Below the pieces are notes generated by a model, which was not told the origin of the DNA, ran no database searches, and saw nothing but the letters and a program-made list of their open reading frames with translations. Both the position numbers and the translations under genes were made by a program. A DNA stretch of 64,000 nt from Streptomyces antibioticus (GTDB lineage Bacteria > Actinomycetota > Actinomycetes > Streptomycetales > Streptomycetaceae). Positions 37,085 to 44,439 of the stretch are shown one piece after another. The stretch covers positions 5,933,043-5,997,042 of the forward strand of contig NZ_CM007717.1 of assembly GCF_002019855.1 (NCBI RefSeq). Direction: 5' to 3'. Every line of letters begins with the position of its first letter. Position 1 is the first letter of the stretch.

Positions 37085-37450
37085 TCAGGGGGCAGGAGGG
37101 GTCAAGGCGGGCCTGGTGGCCTGCGGCTCGGGCGACTCGTCGGGCTCGGGCAGCGGCACCTCCGGCGGCCAGAACTGCCAGGCGCCCTCCGGCATGCCTA
37201 ACGGCGGCCTGGGCGGGGGACCAGGCGGTGCCCCTTCCGGCGTTCCGTCGGGTGTCCCGTCGGGCGCGCGCACCGGTGCCCCGACCGGTACTCCGACCGG
37301 CGTCCCCACCGGTGTCCCGTCGGGCATGCCGAGCGGGGGTCCCGGTGTCGGCCAGGGCGGTTGCGGCGGGCCGGGTGGCGGACAGCCGTCGCAGGGCTGA
37401 CCCGCGACGGCGCGGCGGACCGACCCACCGGGGGCGGCGCACCCGGCCAA
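37085..37450 (-). CDS. low-complexity Pro-rich ORF (or Gly-rich ORF on the opposite strand), doubtful
   Basis: The minus frame (121 aa, TTG start) reads as Pro-rich repeats of the GTPVG/GVPVG kind and ends in PEGAWQFWPPEVPLPEPDE, which looks protein-like. The plus strand over 37116-37400 has an equally open Gly-rich frame (PSGVPSG repeats). The two share the same wobble positions, so GC bias cannot decide. Neither has a good ribosome site or a known domain. The DNA itself is a degenerate tandem repeat. It lies 41 bp after the TetR gene on the same strand. Confidence 0.3.
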   Translation of the reverse strand: MAGCAAPGGSVRRAVAGQPCDGCPPPGPPQPPWPTPGPPLGMPDGTPVGTPVGVPVGAPVRAPDGTPDGTPEGAPPGPPPRPPLGMPEGAWQFWPPEVPLPEPDESPEPQATRPALTPPAP

Positions 37451-37491
37451 GGGGGCGCCGCCCCCCCGCCGTACGCCCGTACCCGCGGGCG

Positions 37492-38118
37492 TCAGTCGAG
37501 CCAGTGACGGCGGCCGATGCTGATGAGCCGCATCTGGCGGGTCACGAGCTGGGTGACCCGCTCGCGCTCCTCCTCCGGGGCCTCCAGGGACTCCAGGAAC
37601 AGCGAGGCCGTCACGAGCATCTGGTCGACGAAGAGATGCGCCAGCATCAGCAGATCCTCCTCGCTCCAGCCCGCCGACTGGGGGTCCTTGGCCAGCTCGG
37701 CCCGCACCTCCTCGGCGAACCGGCCCAGTTGGCTGCGGATCGCCTCCCGCACCGGCTGCACCCCGCCGTGCCGCTCCCGGGCGATGAACCGGACGTGCGC
37801 CGGCTGCGTGTGGACGTGACGGGCGATCAGTTCGACGGCCCGCGTGATGCGTTCCTCGCTGGTGTGCGCGCCCGCCACCGTGTTCTGGATCATCGGGTGC
37901 AGGCTGCCCAGCGCCTCCTCGACCAGCGCCACCCCGAGATCCGCCGTGGAGCGGAAGTGCCGGTAGAAGGCGGTCGGGGCGACCCCGACGGCCCGGGTGA
38001 CCTCGCGCAGACCCAGGCTGCTCAGACTCTGCTCCTCCAGCAGGACGAGCGCCGCGTCCAGGAGCGCCTGCCGGGTCTTCTGCTTCTGGGCCTGCCGGAT
38101 GCCGAGGGTGTGACTCAT
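37492..38118 (-). CDS. TetR-family transcriptional regulator
   Basis: 208 aa. An N-terminal helix-turn-helix (LGLREVTRAVGVAPTAFYRHF, about 35-55) and a ligand-binding helical domain. The opening MSHTLGIRQAQKQKTRQALLDAAL is that of TetR proteins that control lipid or membrane genes (FasR/FabR-like, from memory). It is divergent from two small membrane protein genes with a 28-bp palindrome in between, so autoregulation plus repression of those genes is likely. ATG at 38118 lacks a strong Shine-Dalgarno; TTAACT lies 7 bases upstream, compatible with a leaderless message. Confidence 0.92.
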   Translation of the reverse strand: MSHTLGIRQAQKQKTRQALLDAALVLLEEQSLSSLGLREVTRAVGVAPTAFYRHFRSTADLGVALVEEALGSLHPMIQNTVAGAHTSEERITRAVELIARHVHTQPAHVRFIARERHGGVQPVREAIRSQLGRFAEEVRAELAKDPQSAGWSEEDLLMLAHLFVDQMLVTASLFLESLEAPEEERERVTQLVTRQMRLISIGRRHWLD

Positions 38119-38183
38119 GTCATCCAGTTAACAACTGTTCTCCGGAATTGAAAAGTCGTCGGACACGCTAGACTCAAGAGTCA

Positions 38184-38211
38184 GTGAACAAGTGTAACTA
38201 CAACTGTTCAC
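38184..38211. promoter_or_regulatory. 28-bp palindrome, probable TetR operator
   Basis: Arms GTGAACA and TGTTCAC flank a core TGTAACTACA; 24 of 28 positions are symmetric. A second partial copy sharing ACAACTGTTC lies at 38131-38140, beside the TetR start. A -10-like TAGACT (38169-38174) for the rightward genes falls between them, so bound repressor would block both directions. Confidence 0.8.
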
Positions 38212-38263
38212 CGAAGTTTAACGAGAGACGGTCGTCCGGACCGTCCGGAGGGGGTTTCATCGC

Positions 38264-38434
38264 ATGCTGTTCCTCGTCGCCGCACTTCTGCTGCTCGGCG
38301 TGGTCATGGGCACCGTGGCCCACGCGCCGCTCACCTTCACCCTGGTGACCGCCGCCGTGATCGCCGTCTGGCTGGGCATCTTCGCGCTCCGCGAGCGCCA
38401 CGGCCGCCGCCGGCACACCACCCCGACCCACTGA
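38264..38434 (+). CDS. 56-aa membrane mini-protein
   Basis: ATG at 38264 follows GGAGGGGG at good distance. The product has two hydrophobic stretches (FLVAALLLLGVVMG and FTLVTAAVIAVWLGIFAL) and a basic His/Arg tail, so it should be a hairpin in the membrane with its end in the cytoplasm. No family recognised. It lies downstream of the TetR-type palindrome and 41 bp ahead of another small membrane gene, with which it is surely co-transcribed. Confidence 0.75.
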   Translation: MLFLVAALLLLGVVMGTVAHAPLTFTLVTAAVIAVWLGIFALRERHGRRRHTTPTH

Positions 38435-38475
38435 CCCGCACCCCGCGCACCCACGACCCGAGGAGTCGAACCGTC

Positions 38476-38751
38476 ATGCAGCTCACCGCACCCGCCACCC
38501 GAACCCCGCAGCGCACCGCCGCCCGTGACGCCGACGGCATGGCCGTCGCGTCCTTCATCCTGGGCCTGCTGGGACTGCTCGTCCTCAATGTGTTCCTCGG
38601 CCCCATCGCCATCGTCCTGGCCTCCGTCGCCCTCTGGCGCGGCACGGCCCGCCGCGGCCGCGCCTTCCTGGGCCTCACCCTGGGCGTCGCCGACCTGGTC
38701 GTCCTGCTGGCCTTCATGCACGCGGACTCGACCATCTCCTGGAGCTTCTGA
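38476..38751 (+). CDS. small DUF4190-like membrane protein
   Basis: 91 aa. After a polar N-terminus come two helices separated by a basic loop: GMAVASFILGLLGLLVLNVFLGPIAIVLASVALWR, then RGRAFLGLTLGVADLVVLLAF. This is the DUF4190 pattern, function unknown. ATG at 38476 has GAGGAG upstream. Second gene of the TetR-controlled pair. Confidence 0.82.
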   Translation: MQLTAPATRTPQRTAARDADGMAVASFILGLLGLLVLNVFLGPIAIVLASVALWRGTARRGRAFLGLTLGVADLVVLLAFMHADSTISWSF

Positions 38752-38817
38752 GCCATCGTCCGCCGGTCGTCCCACCCGCGCGGCCGACCACGCGGCGAGG
38801 CTCCGAACCGGGCCCCG

Positions 38818-38823
38818 TAGAAT
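38818..38823 (+). promoter_or_regulatory. -10 element TAGAAT of the cysteine desulfurase gene
   Basis: TAGAAT, close to the streptomycete consensus, lies 10 bases before the ATG at 38834, leaving a leader of only a few bases. No convincing -35 and no Shine-Dalgarno. Confidence 0.55.
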
Positions 38824-38833
38824 CGGGGTCACC

Positions 38834-40003
38834 ATGGCCTACCTCGACCACGCCGCGACCACCCCGATGCTCCCGGAGGCGGTCGAGGCACTCGCCGCGC
38901 ACCTGAGCGTCACCGGCAACGCCTCCTCCCTGCACGCGTCCGGCCGCACGGCCCGCAGGACCGTCGAGGAAGCCCGCGAGACCCTCGCGGACGCCCTCGG
39001 CGCCCGCCCCAGCGAGGTCGTCTTCACCTCCGGCGGAACCGAGGCCGACAACCTCGCCGTCAAGGGCCTGTACTGGTCGCGCCGCGACGCCGACCCGGCC
39101 CGCACCCGCGTCCTGGCCAGCCCCGTCGAGCACCACGCCGTCCTCGACGCCGTGCACTGGCTCGGCGAGCACGAGGGCGCCACCGTCGAGTACCTCCCCG
39201 TCGACTCCTACGGGCGCGTCCACCCCGACGCCCTGCGCACCGCCCTCGCCCGCAACCCCGACGACGTCGCCCTCGCCACCGTCATGTGGGCCAACAACGA
39301 GATCGGCACGGTCCTGCCGATCCGTGAACTCGCCGACGTCGCCGCCGAGTTCGGCGTCCCGCTGCACGCCGACGCGGTCCAGGCGTTCGGGCAGATCCCC
39401 GTCGACTTCGGCGCCTCCGGCCTCGCCGCCATGACCGTCTCCGGTCACAAGGTCGGCGGACCCTACGGCATCGGCGCGCTGCTCCTCGGCCGCGCGTACA
39501 GCCCCGTGCCCGTGCTGCACGGCGGCGGCCAGGAACGCCACGTCCGCTCCGGCACCCTCGACGTCCCCGCCATCGCCTCCTTCGCGGTGGCCGGCCGGCT
39601 CGCCGCCGAGCAGCAGGAGTGGTTCGCCCGCGAGATCGGCGCCCTGCGCGACTCCCTGGTCACCGCGGTCCGTACGGCCGTCCCCGACGCCCTCCTCGGC
39701 GGCGACCCGGCACCCGGGGGCCGGCTGCCCGCCAACGCCCACTTCACCTTCCCCGGCTGCGAGGGCGACTCGCTGCTGCTGCTGCTCGACGCCCAGGGCA
39801 TCGAGTGCTCCACCGGCTCCGCCTGCACCGCCGGAGTCGCCCAGCCCAGCCATGTCCTGCTCGCCACCGGCACCGACCCCGACCTGGCCCGCGGCACCCT
39901 GCGCTTCTCCCTCGGCCACACCTCCACCGAGGCCGACGTGGAGGCCGTCGCCAAGGCCATCGGACCGGCCGTGGAACGCGCCCGCGCGGCCGGCCTGACC
40001 TGA
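38834..40003 (+). CDS. cysteine desulfurase (IscS/NifS family)
   Basis: 389 aa PLP enzyme that takes sulfur from cysteine as a protein persulfide. It begins AYLDHAATTPMLPEAVEA as usual, has the PLP lysine in TVSGHKVGGPYG (about 206) and the persulfide Cys in STGSACTAGVAQPSHVL (about 332). mnmA lies 0.8 kb downstream on the same strand, and this enzyme is expected to feed sulfur for 2-thiouridine in tRNA (and possibly other acceptors). ATG at 38834 is probably read from a near-leaderless message. Confidence 0.95.
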   Translation: MAYLDHAATTPMLPEAVEALAAHLSVTGNASSLHASGRTARRTVEEARETLADALGARPSEVVFTSGGTEADNLAVKGLYWSRRDADPARTRVLASPVEHHAVLDAVHWLGEHEGATVEYLPVDSYGRVHPDALRTALARNPDDVALATVMWANNEIGTVLPIRELADVAAEFGVPLHADAVQAFGQIPVDFGASGLAAMTVSGHKVGGPYGIGALLLGRAYSPVPVLHGGGQERHVRSGTLDVPAIASFAVAGRLAAEQQEWFAREIGALRDSLVTAVRTAVPDALLGGDPAPGGRLPANAHFTFPGCEGDSLLLLLDAQGIECSTGSACTAGVAQPSHVLLATGTDPDLARGTLRFSLGHTSTEADVEAVAKAIGPAVERARAAGLT

Positions 40004-40024
40004 GGCTGCGCGCGGCCCGTCGTC

Positions 40025-40684
40025 TCAGGCGGTGGCGGTGTGCGCCGCCGCCACCAGCTTCATGTACCGGTCCCAGTCCCAGTGCTCGCCCGGGTCCGTG
40101 TGGTCCGTCCCCGGGACCTCCACATGCCCGACGATGTGCTCCCGGTCGACGGGTATGCCGTACCGCCGGCAGATCCCGGCCGCGAGCCGCGCCGACGCCT
40201 CGTACATCACGTCCGTGAAGTCCTGCGGGCGGTCCACGAAACCCTCGTGCTCGATACCCACACTGCGTTCGTTGTACCCCCGGTTGCCCGCGTGGTACGC
40301 CACGTCCAGCTCGCGGATCATCTGCGTGACCCGGCCGTCCTTGCCCACGATGTAGTGCGCGGCCGCCTGGTGGCCCGGGTCCTGGAACGCCTTCACCGCG
40401 CTCTCCAGCCCGCCCTGGGTGACATGGACCACGATCATGTCGATCCCGTAGTCGTCCGGACGGTCCGCCCAGCGGAAGTTGGCCTCCGAGGCCGACACCC
40501 AGCGCGCGCCCCGGTAGTCCACCGCGCCCTCCACCCGGGGCTTGCGCACCCCCGGCAGCCGCCAGTACAACTCGGACAGTTCGTCCCGCGCCAGGAACGC
40601 CGAGCCCACGGCCGCCGCCGCCCCGCCGACCAGCAGCGCCCGCCGGCCGATCCGCCGGTCGGAGTCCCGCTTCCTCGCCCCCAT
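40025..40684 (-). CDS. Tat-exported N-acetylmuramoyl-L-alanine amidase (Amidase_2)
   Basis: 219 aa. Twin-arginine signal GRRALLVGGAAAAVGSAFLA at the N-terminus, then an Amidase_2/PGRP domain: MIVVHVTQGG, AAHYIVGKDG, AYHAGN, SVGIEHEGF and the zinc-region HIVGHVEVPGTDHTDPGEHW. It would cleave between muramic acid and the peptide stem in the wall. ATG at 40684 has AAGGACAG upstream. It lies antisense between the two sulfur-relay genes, its end 21 bp from the desulfurase stop. Confidence 0.92.
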   Translation of the reverse strand: MGARKRDSDRRIGRRALLVGGAAAAVGSAFLARDELSELYWRLPGVRKPRVEGAVDYRGARWVSASEANFRWADRPDDYGIDMIVVHVTQGGLESAVKAFQDPGHQAAAHYIVGKDGRVTQMIRELDVAYHAGNRGYNERSVGIEHEGFVDRPQDFTDVMYEASARLAAGICRRYGIPVDREHIVGHVEVPGTDHTDPGEHWDWDRYMKLVAAAHTATA

Positions 40685-40777
40685 GACCTGTCCTTCACCC
40701 GTCCTTCGTCGCCCCTCGAACCCGTCAACGGATATCCGCGGGATCCGGTTCCCGGCGCCCCGTACCCTGGAAGGGTT

Positions 40778-41908
40778 ATGACTGAGACCTCGCAGCGCCC
40801 CCGCCCCCTCCGTGTACTCGCCGCCATGTCCGGCGGGGTCGATTCCGCGGTCGCCGCCGCCCGTGCCGCCGAAGCCGGCCACGACGTGACCGGCGTCCAC
40901 CTGGCGCTCTCCGCCAACCCCCAGTCCTTCCGCACGGGCGCGCGCGGCTGCTGCACCATCGAGGACTCCCGCGACGCCCGCCGGGCCGCCGACGTCATCG
41001 GCATCCCGTTCTACGTCTGGGACCTCGCCGACCGCTTCCGCGAGGACGTCGTCGAGGACTTCGTCGCCGAGTACGAGGCCGGCCGCACCCCCAACCCGTG
41101 CCTGCGCTGCAACGAGAAGATCAAGTTCGCCGCCCTGCTCGACAAGGCGCTGGCGCTCGGCTTCGACGCGGTGTGCACCGGCCACTACGCGCAGATCGTC
41201 ACCGGCGCCGACGGCACCCGCGAGCTGCACCGCGCCTCCGACATGGCCAAGGACCAGTCGTACGTCCTCGGCGTCCTGGACGAGAAGCAGCTCGCCCACG
41301 CGCTGTTCCCGCTCGGCGACACCCTCACCACCAAGGACGAGATCCGCGCCGAGGCCGAGCGGCGCGGCCTGGCCGTCGCCAAGAAGCCCGACTCCCACGA
41401 CATCTGCTTCATCGCCGACGGCGACACCCAGGGCTTCCTCGCCGGCCGGCTCGGCCGGGCCGAGGGCGACATCGTCGACGAGTCCGGCGCGAAGATCGGC
41501 ACCCACGAGGGCGCGTACGGCTTCACCATCGGCCAGCGCAAGGGCCTGCGCATCGGCACCCCCGCCGCCGACGGCAAGCCGCGCTACGTCCTCGACATCT
41601 CCCCGGTCGACAACACCGTCACCGTCGGCCCCGCCGCGTCCCTGGACGTGAGCGGACTGACCGCGATCAAGCCCCGCTGGTGCGGCACCGCCCCCACCGG
41701 CCCCGGCACCTACACCGCCCAGCTCCGCGCCCACGGCGGCGAGTGCGAGGTGACGGCGGAGCCGGTCGACGGCGAACTGCGCGTGACCTTCACCGAGCCC
41801 GTCCGCGGCGTGGCCCCCGGCCAGGCCATCGTCCTGTACGACGGCACGCGCGTGGTCGGCTCGGCGACGATCGCCTCGACCCTGCGGGCGACGGCCGGGG
41901 TCTCCTGA
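40778..41908 (+). CDS. mnmA: tRNA-specific 2-thiouridylase MnmA
   Basis: Makes 2-thiouridine at the wobble base of tRNAs for Glu, Gln and Lys, using ATP and relayed sulfur; 376 aa. PP-loop SGGVDSA (18-24), catalytic Cys108 in NPCLRCN and Cys210 in DICFIADGD, then the central and beta-barrel domains. ATG at 40778 has GGAAGGG 2-8 bases upstream and TACCCT as possible -10. Divergent from the amidase across 93 bp. Confidence 0.96.
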   Translation: MTETSQRPRPLRVLAAMSGGVDSAVAAARAAEAGHDVTGVHLALSANPQSFRTGARGCCTIEDSRDARRAADVIGIPFYVWDLADRFREDVVEDFVAEYEAGRTPNPCLRCNEKIKFAALLDKALALGFDAVCTGHYAQIVTGADGTRELHRASDMAKDQSYVLGVLDEKQLAHALFPLGDTLTTKDEIRAEAERRGLAVAKKPDSHDICFIADGDTQGFLAGRLGRAEGDIVDESGAKIGTHEGAYGFTIGQRKGLRIGTPAADGKPRYVLDISPVDNTVTVGPAASLDVSGLTAIKPRWCGTAPTGPGTYTAQLRAHGGECEVTAEPVDGELRVTFTEPVRGVAPGQAIVLYDGTRVVGSATIASTLRATAGVS

Positions 41909-41921
41909 CCCACGCCAGGCT

Positions 41922-42698
41922 CTAGCCGAAGAACTCCGCCAGCACCGGCGCCAGGACGTTCGGGTCGACCATGTGGGTCTCGCCCTCCAACGCGCGGTAC
42001 GTGCCCTCCGGCACCGCCTCCGCGACCGCCCGGGCCGCCTCCCGCAGCCACGGCGGGCTGTCCCCGCCGGCCACCGCGAGCACCGGCACCCCGATGCCGG
42101 CCAGCCGGTCCCGGGGCACCCGGCCGCCCGCGAGGACCGCGTCGTCGTAGGCCAGCGTGGGCGCGATGGCCTCCATGCCGGCCCACATCGGCGACTGGTG
42201 GGCCCGCTGGATCATCTCCTCGGCCAGCCCCGTCAGCCGCAGGAACAGCTCCACCGCGTCCCCGCGCCGGCCCCCGTCCAGCGCCTCGGTGAGCCGCTCG
42301 GTGTACGCGGCGCGCTCGTCGGCCGCCCCCTCGTCGCGCGCGTACGGCACCTCGTACACCGCCACCCGCCGCACCGGCAGCCCGCCCGCCGCCGCCTCAA
42401 GCGCCAGCGCGCCGCCCGAGGAGATGCCGTACAGGGCCGCCTCGCCGCCCGCCGCGTCGATCAGCGCGGCCAGGTCCTCGACCTCGCGCTCCACCGCGTA
42501 CGGCGCCGTGTCACCGCTCCCGCCGCGGCCCCGGCGGTCGTACCACAGGACGGTGCACCGCCGCGCCAGCAGCCCGGCCAGGGGTGCCACGGTGCCGCCC
42601 GTGGACATCGCTCCGCTCACCAGGATCACCGCGGGACCCTGCCCCGCGCGCGCGTACGCGAGTTCCGTGCCGTCGCGCGAAATGGTCTTCTTGTCCAT
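41922..42698 (-). CDS. alpha/beta hydrolase
   Basis: 258 aa. Nucleophile elbow GISSG (Ser about residue 94), oxyanion region VSGAMSTGG, early YDRRGRGGSGD, and a late His in GETHMVDPNVLAP. All triad elements seem present. Substrate unknown; resembles the broad family annotated as alpha/beta fold hydrolases. ATG at 42698 with no strong Shine-Dalgarno. The TnpB element lies directly upstream of it and may have displaced part of its promoter. Confidence 0.87.
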   Translation of the reverse strand: MDKKTISRDGTELAYARAGQGPAVILVSGAMSTGGTVAPLAGLLARRCTVLWYDRRGRGGSGDTAPYAVEREVEDLAALIDAAGGEAALYGISSGGALALEAAAGGLPVRRVAVYEVPYARDEGAADERAAYTERLTEALDGGRRGDAVELFLRLTGLAEEMIQRAHQSPMWAGMEAIAPTLAYDDAVLAGGRVPRDRLAGIGVPVLAVAGGDSPPWLREAARAVAEAVPEGTYRALEGETHMVDPNVLAPVLAEFFG

Positions 42699-42769
42699 GC
42701 CAGAGCAGACTGCCGCACGGCACGGCGGTCATCGCCCTACGACACTTCCACTTTGCCTGCCGGGCGGGA

Positions 42770-44366
42770 GGCCCGGCCTTTCAGGGCCGGGGTGCATGCC
42801 CGTTCCTGCGTAGCGGGGCAGGGGTAGCCGGATCGCCGTCAGGGCGATCCTGCGTACCGGAGGACGCGACGGCGCGTCGCACTACGGAGATCAGCCATGA
42901 ATTCAGGGAGCGGTCGTCGGTCGCAGCGGCGGCCACGGCGAGGGCGTGCACATCGTCCGGGAGACGAAGGTTCACATGCTTGGTCACAGGACCATTCTGG
43001 CATCGGTCCCAATGTGTAGCTATCATGGGACCATGAGTCGTTTTCGGATGCACCCGACGGGCGGGCAGGAGCAGCAGATGCTGCTGCACTGCGCGCATGC
43101 CCGGTACGTCTGGAACCTCGCCGTCGAGCAGCACGCGCACTGGCAGCGCGGGCGGAAGTCTGCTCCCGGGTTCGTCGAACAGTGCCGCCAGCTCACCGAG
43201 GCCCGAGGCGACAGTGAATGGCTCGGTGCCGGGAACGCCGACGTGCAGCAGCAGGCGCTCAAGGACTTCGCGAAGGCCAAGGACGCCCGCTTCACCTCGG
43301 GGTTCGGTGAGCCGACCTGGCGCAGGAAGTTCCGGCACGAGGGCTTCCGCGTCATCGGCACCGACCGCGTACCCGAGTACAACGAGGACGGCACACCGAG
43401 GCTGAACGCGAAGACCGGCAAGCAGGTCATGGGCCGCTCCGTCGTGGTGCGAAAGCTCAACCGCCGGTGGGCGCAGGTCAAGGTGCCCGGCTGCGGCTGG
43501 GTCCGCTTCCGCCTCAGCGCGAAAGGCAAAGGGGCTCGGCTTCCGTCCGCGAAGACGTTCCGCGTCACCTTCCGCAACGGGCAGTGGCATGCGGCGTTCG
43601 CCGTCGTCCCCGAGCCGGGCCCGGCTCCGGGCACGGGCGAGGTCATCGGCATCGACCGGGGCGTGAGGATCACCGCCGCGCTTTCCGACGGCCGCACCCT
43701 CAACTGCCCCCAGCTCACCGTCAAGGAACGCGCGCAGATTCGCAAGCACCAGCGCCGCGCCGCACGCGCCCCCAAGGGCAGCGACTGCAAGCCGGCCGAG
43801 TACGCCAAGGCCGCCCGACTCAAGGCCCGTGAGGCGAACCGGCGCAAGGACTGGTGCGAGAAGACCAGCACGATGCTTGCCAAGTCGTTCGACCTGATCC
43901 GGTTCGAGAAGCTCAACATCAAGAACATGACGGCCAAGGCCAAGCCGAAGCCCGACCCCGACCGGCCCGGCCGGCACCTCAAGAACGGTCGCGCCGCCAA
44001 AGCCGGACTCAACCGGGGCATCCTCGCCCAGGGCTGGGGACTCCTGCGCCAACGCACCGAGCACAAGGCCCCCGGCCGGGTCGAGGACGTACCCGCCCCC
44101 TATACGAGTCTGCGGTGCAGCGACTGCGGATGGATCGACAAGAACTCGCGCAAGAGCCAAGCCGAGTTCGTCTGTTCCTCCTGCGGCTTCACCTGCAACG
44201 CGGACACCAACGCGAGTATCAACGTCGCGGCAGGACAGGGCGGGATTTTTCGCCCCCGGCCAACAGCCGGTGCCGGAGGGACGACACCCCGCAACGGGTC
44301 GAACGTCCGTGAACCTCAGCCTGAACAGGCTGGAATCCCCCTCTTCCAAGAGGGGGAGGATGTCAA
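42770..44366 (+). mobile_element. TnpB (IS605/IS1341-type) element with divergent RHH gene
   Basis: About 1.6-kb unit without a tnpA transposase. The left part has a hairpin (42772-42778 / 42785-42791), then a ribbon-helix-helix gene on the minus strand and tnpB on the plus strand. The right end is taken as the hairpin CCCCCTCTT / AAGAGGGGG (44337-44345 / 44348-44356) plus GGATGTCAA. The left boundary is uncertain by tens of bases. The element sits between the alpha/beta hydrolase and the SDR gene. GC content and codon use are slightly less extreme than in core genes. Confidence 0.75.
42781..42987 (-). CDS. ribbon-helix-helix (HicB/Arc-like) DNA-binding protein divergent from tnpB
   Basis: 68 aa: TKHVNLRLPDDVHALAVAAA followed by DDRSLNSWLISVVRRAV is a classic RHH fold (beta strand, two helices), as in CopG/Arc proteins and HicB C-termini. 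The tail from about residue 47 is polar. GTG at 42987 lies only 45 bp from the tnpB start, so the two share a tiny divergent control region. That region holds GGACCAT twice (42989 and 43028) and GGTCC (43005), candidate operators. Likely a repressor of tnpB (inference). Confidence 0.75.
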   Translation of the reverse strand: MTKHVNLRLPDDVHALAVAAAATDDRSLNSWLISVVRRAVASSGTQDRPDGDPATPAPLRRNGHAPRP

Positions 44367-44373
44367 TTCGTAG
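43033..44373 (+). CDS. tnpB: TnpB RNA-guided nuclease of an IS605/IS1341-type element
   Basis: 446 aa. Helix-turn-helix N-terminus (MHPTGGQEQQMLLHCAHARY), then the split RuvC nuclease with Asp208 (GIDRGV), Glu292 (RFEKLNIKNM) and Asp391 (NADTNAS), all three present. Zinc knuckle CSDC-x15-CSSC (Cys362, 365, 381, 384) is intact. TnpB proteins cut DNA guided by the omega RNA made from the element's right end. ATG at 43033; the open frame before it is not homologous. TAGCTA at 43017 is a possible -10. The frame has no stop inside the element: the TAG comes from flanking DNA at 44371-44373. Confidence 0.92.
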   Translation: MSRFRMHPTGGQEQQMLLHCAHARYVWNLAVEQHAHWQRGRKSAPGFVEQCRQLTEARGDSEWLGAGNADVQQQALKDFAKAKDARFTSGFGEPTWRRKFRHEGFRVIGTDRVPEYNEDGTPRLNAKTGKQVMGRSVVVRKLNRRWAQVKVPGCGWVRFRLSAKGKGARLPSAKTFRVTFRNGQWHAAFAVVPEPGPAPGTGEVIGIDRGVRITAALSDGRTLNCPQLTVKERAQIRKHQRRAARAPKGSDCKPAEYAKAARLKAREANRRKDWCEKTSTMLAKSFDLIRFEKLNIKNMTAKAKPKPDPDRPGRHLKNGRAAKAGLNRGILAQGWGLLRQRTEHKAPGRVEDVPAPYTSLRCSDCGWIDKNSRKSQAEFVCSSCGFTCNADTNASINVAAGQGGIFRPRPTAGAGGTTPRNGSNVREPQPEQAGIPLFQEGEDVNS

Positions 44374-44386
44374 AAGCAGAGGTGGC
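44230..44386 (+). ncRNA. predicted TnpB omega RNA scaffold plus guide
   Basis: By analogy with characterised TnpB systems, the guide RNA comes from the 3' end of tnpB and the right end. The segment ends with a strong hairpin (44337-44356) and GGATGTCAA; the scaffold would end about 44366 and the next roughly 20 bases (44367-44386) would be the guide, taken from the host flank. The 5' limit is a guess. It overlaps the last 40-45 codons of tnpB. Confidence 0.6.
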
Positions 44387-44439
44387 GTGACGCGCCCTCG
44401 CCCACCTGGAGGAGAGCGCGGGCGTGCGGTGATGCGAGC

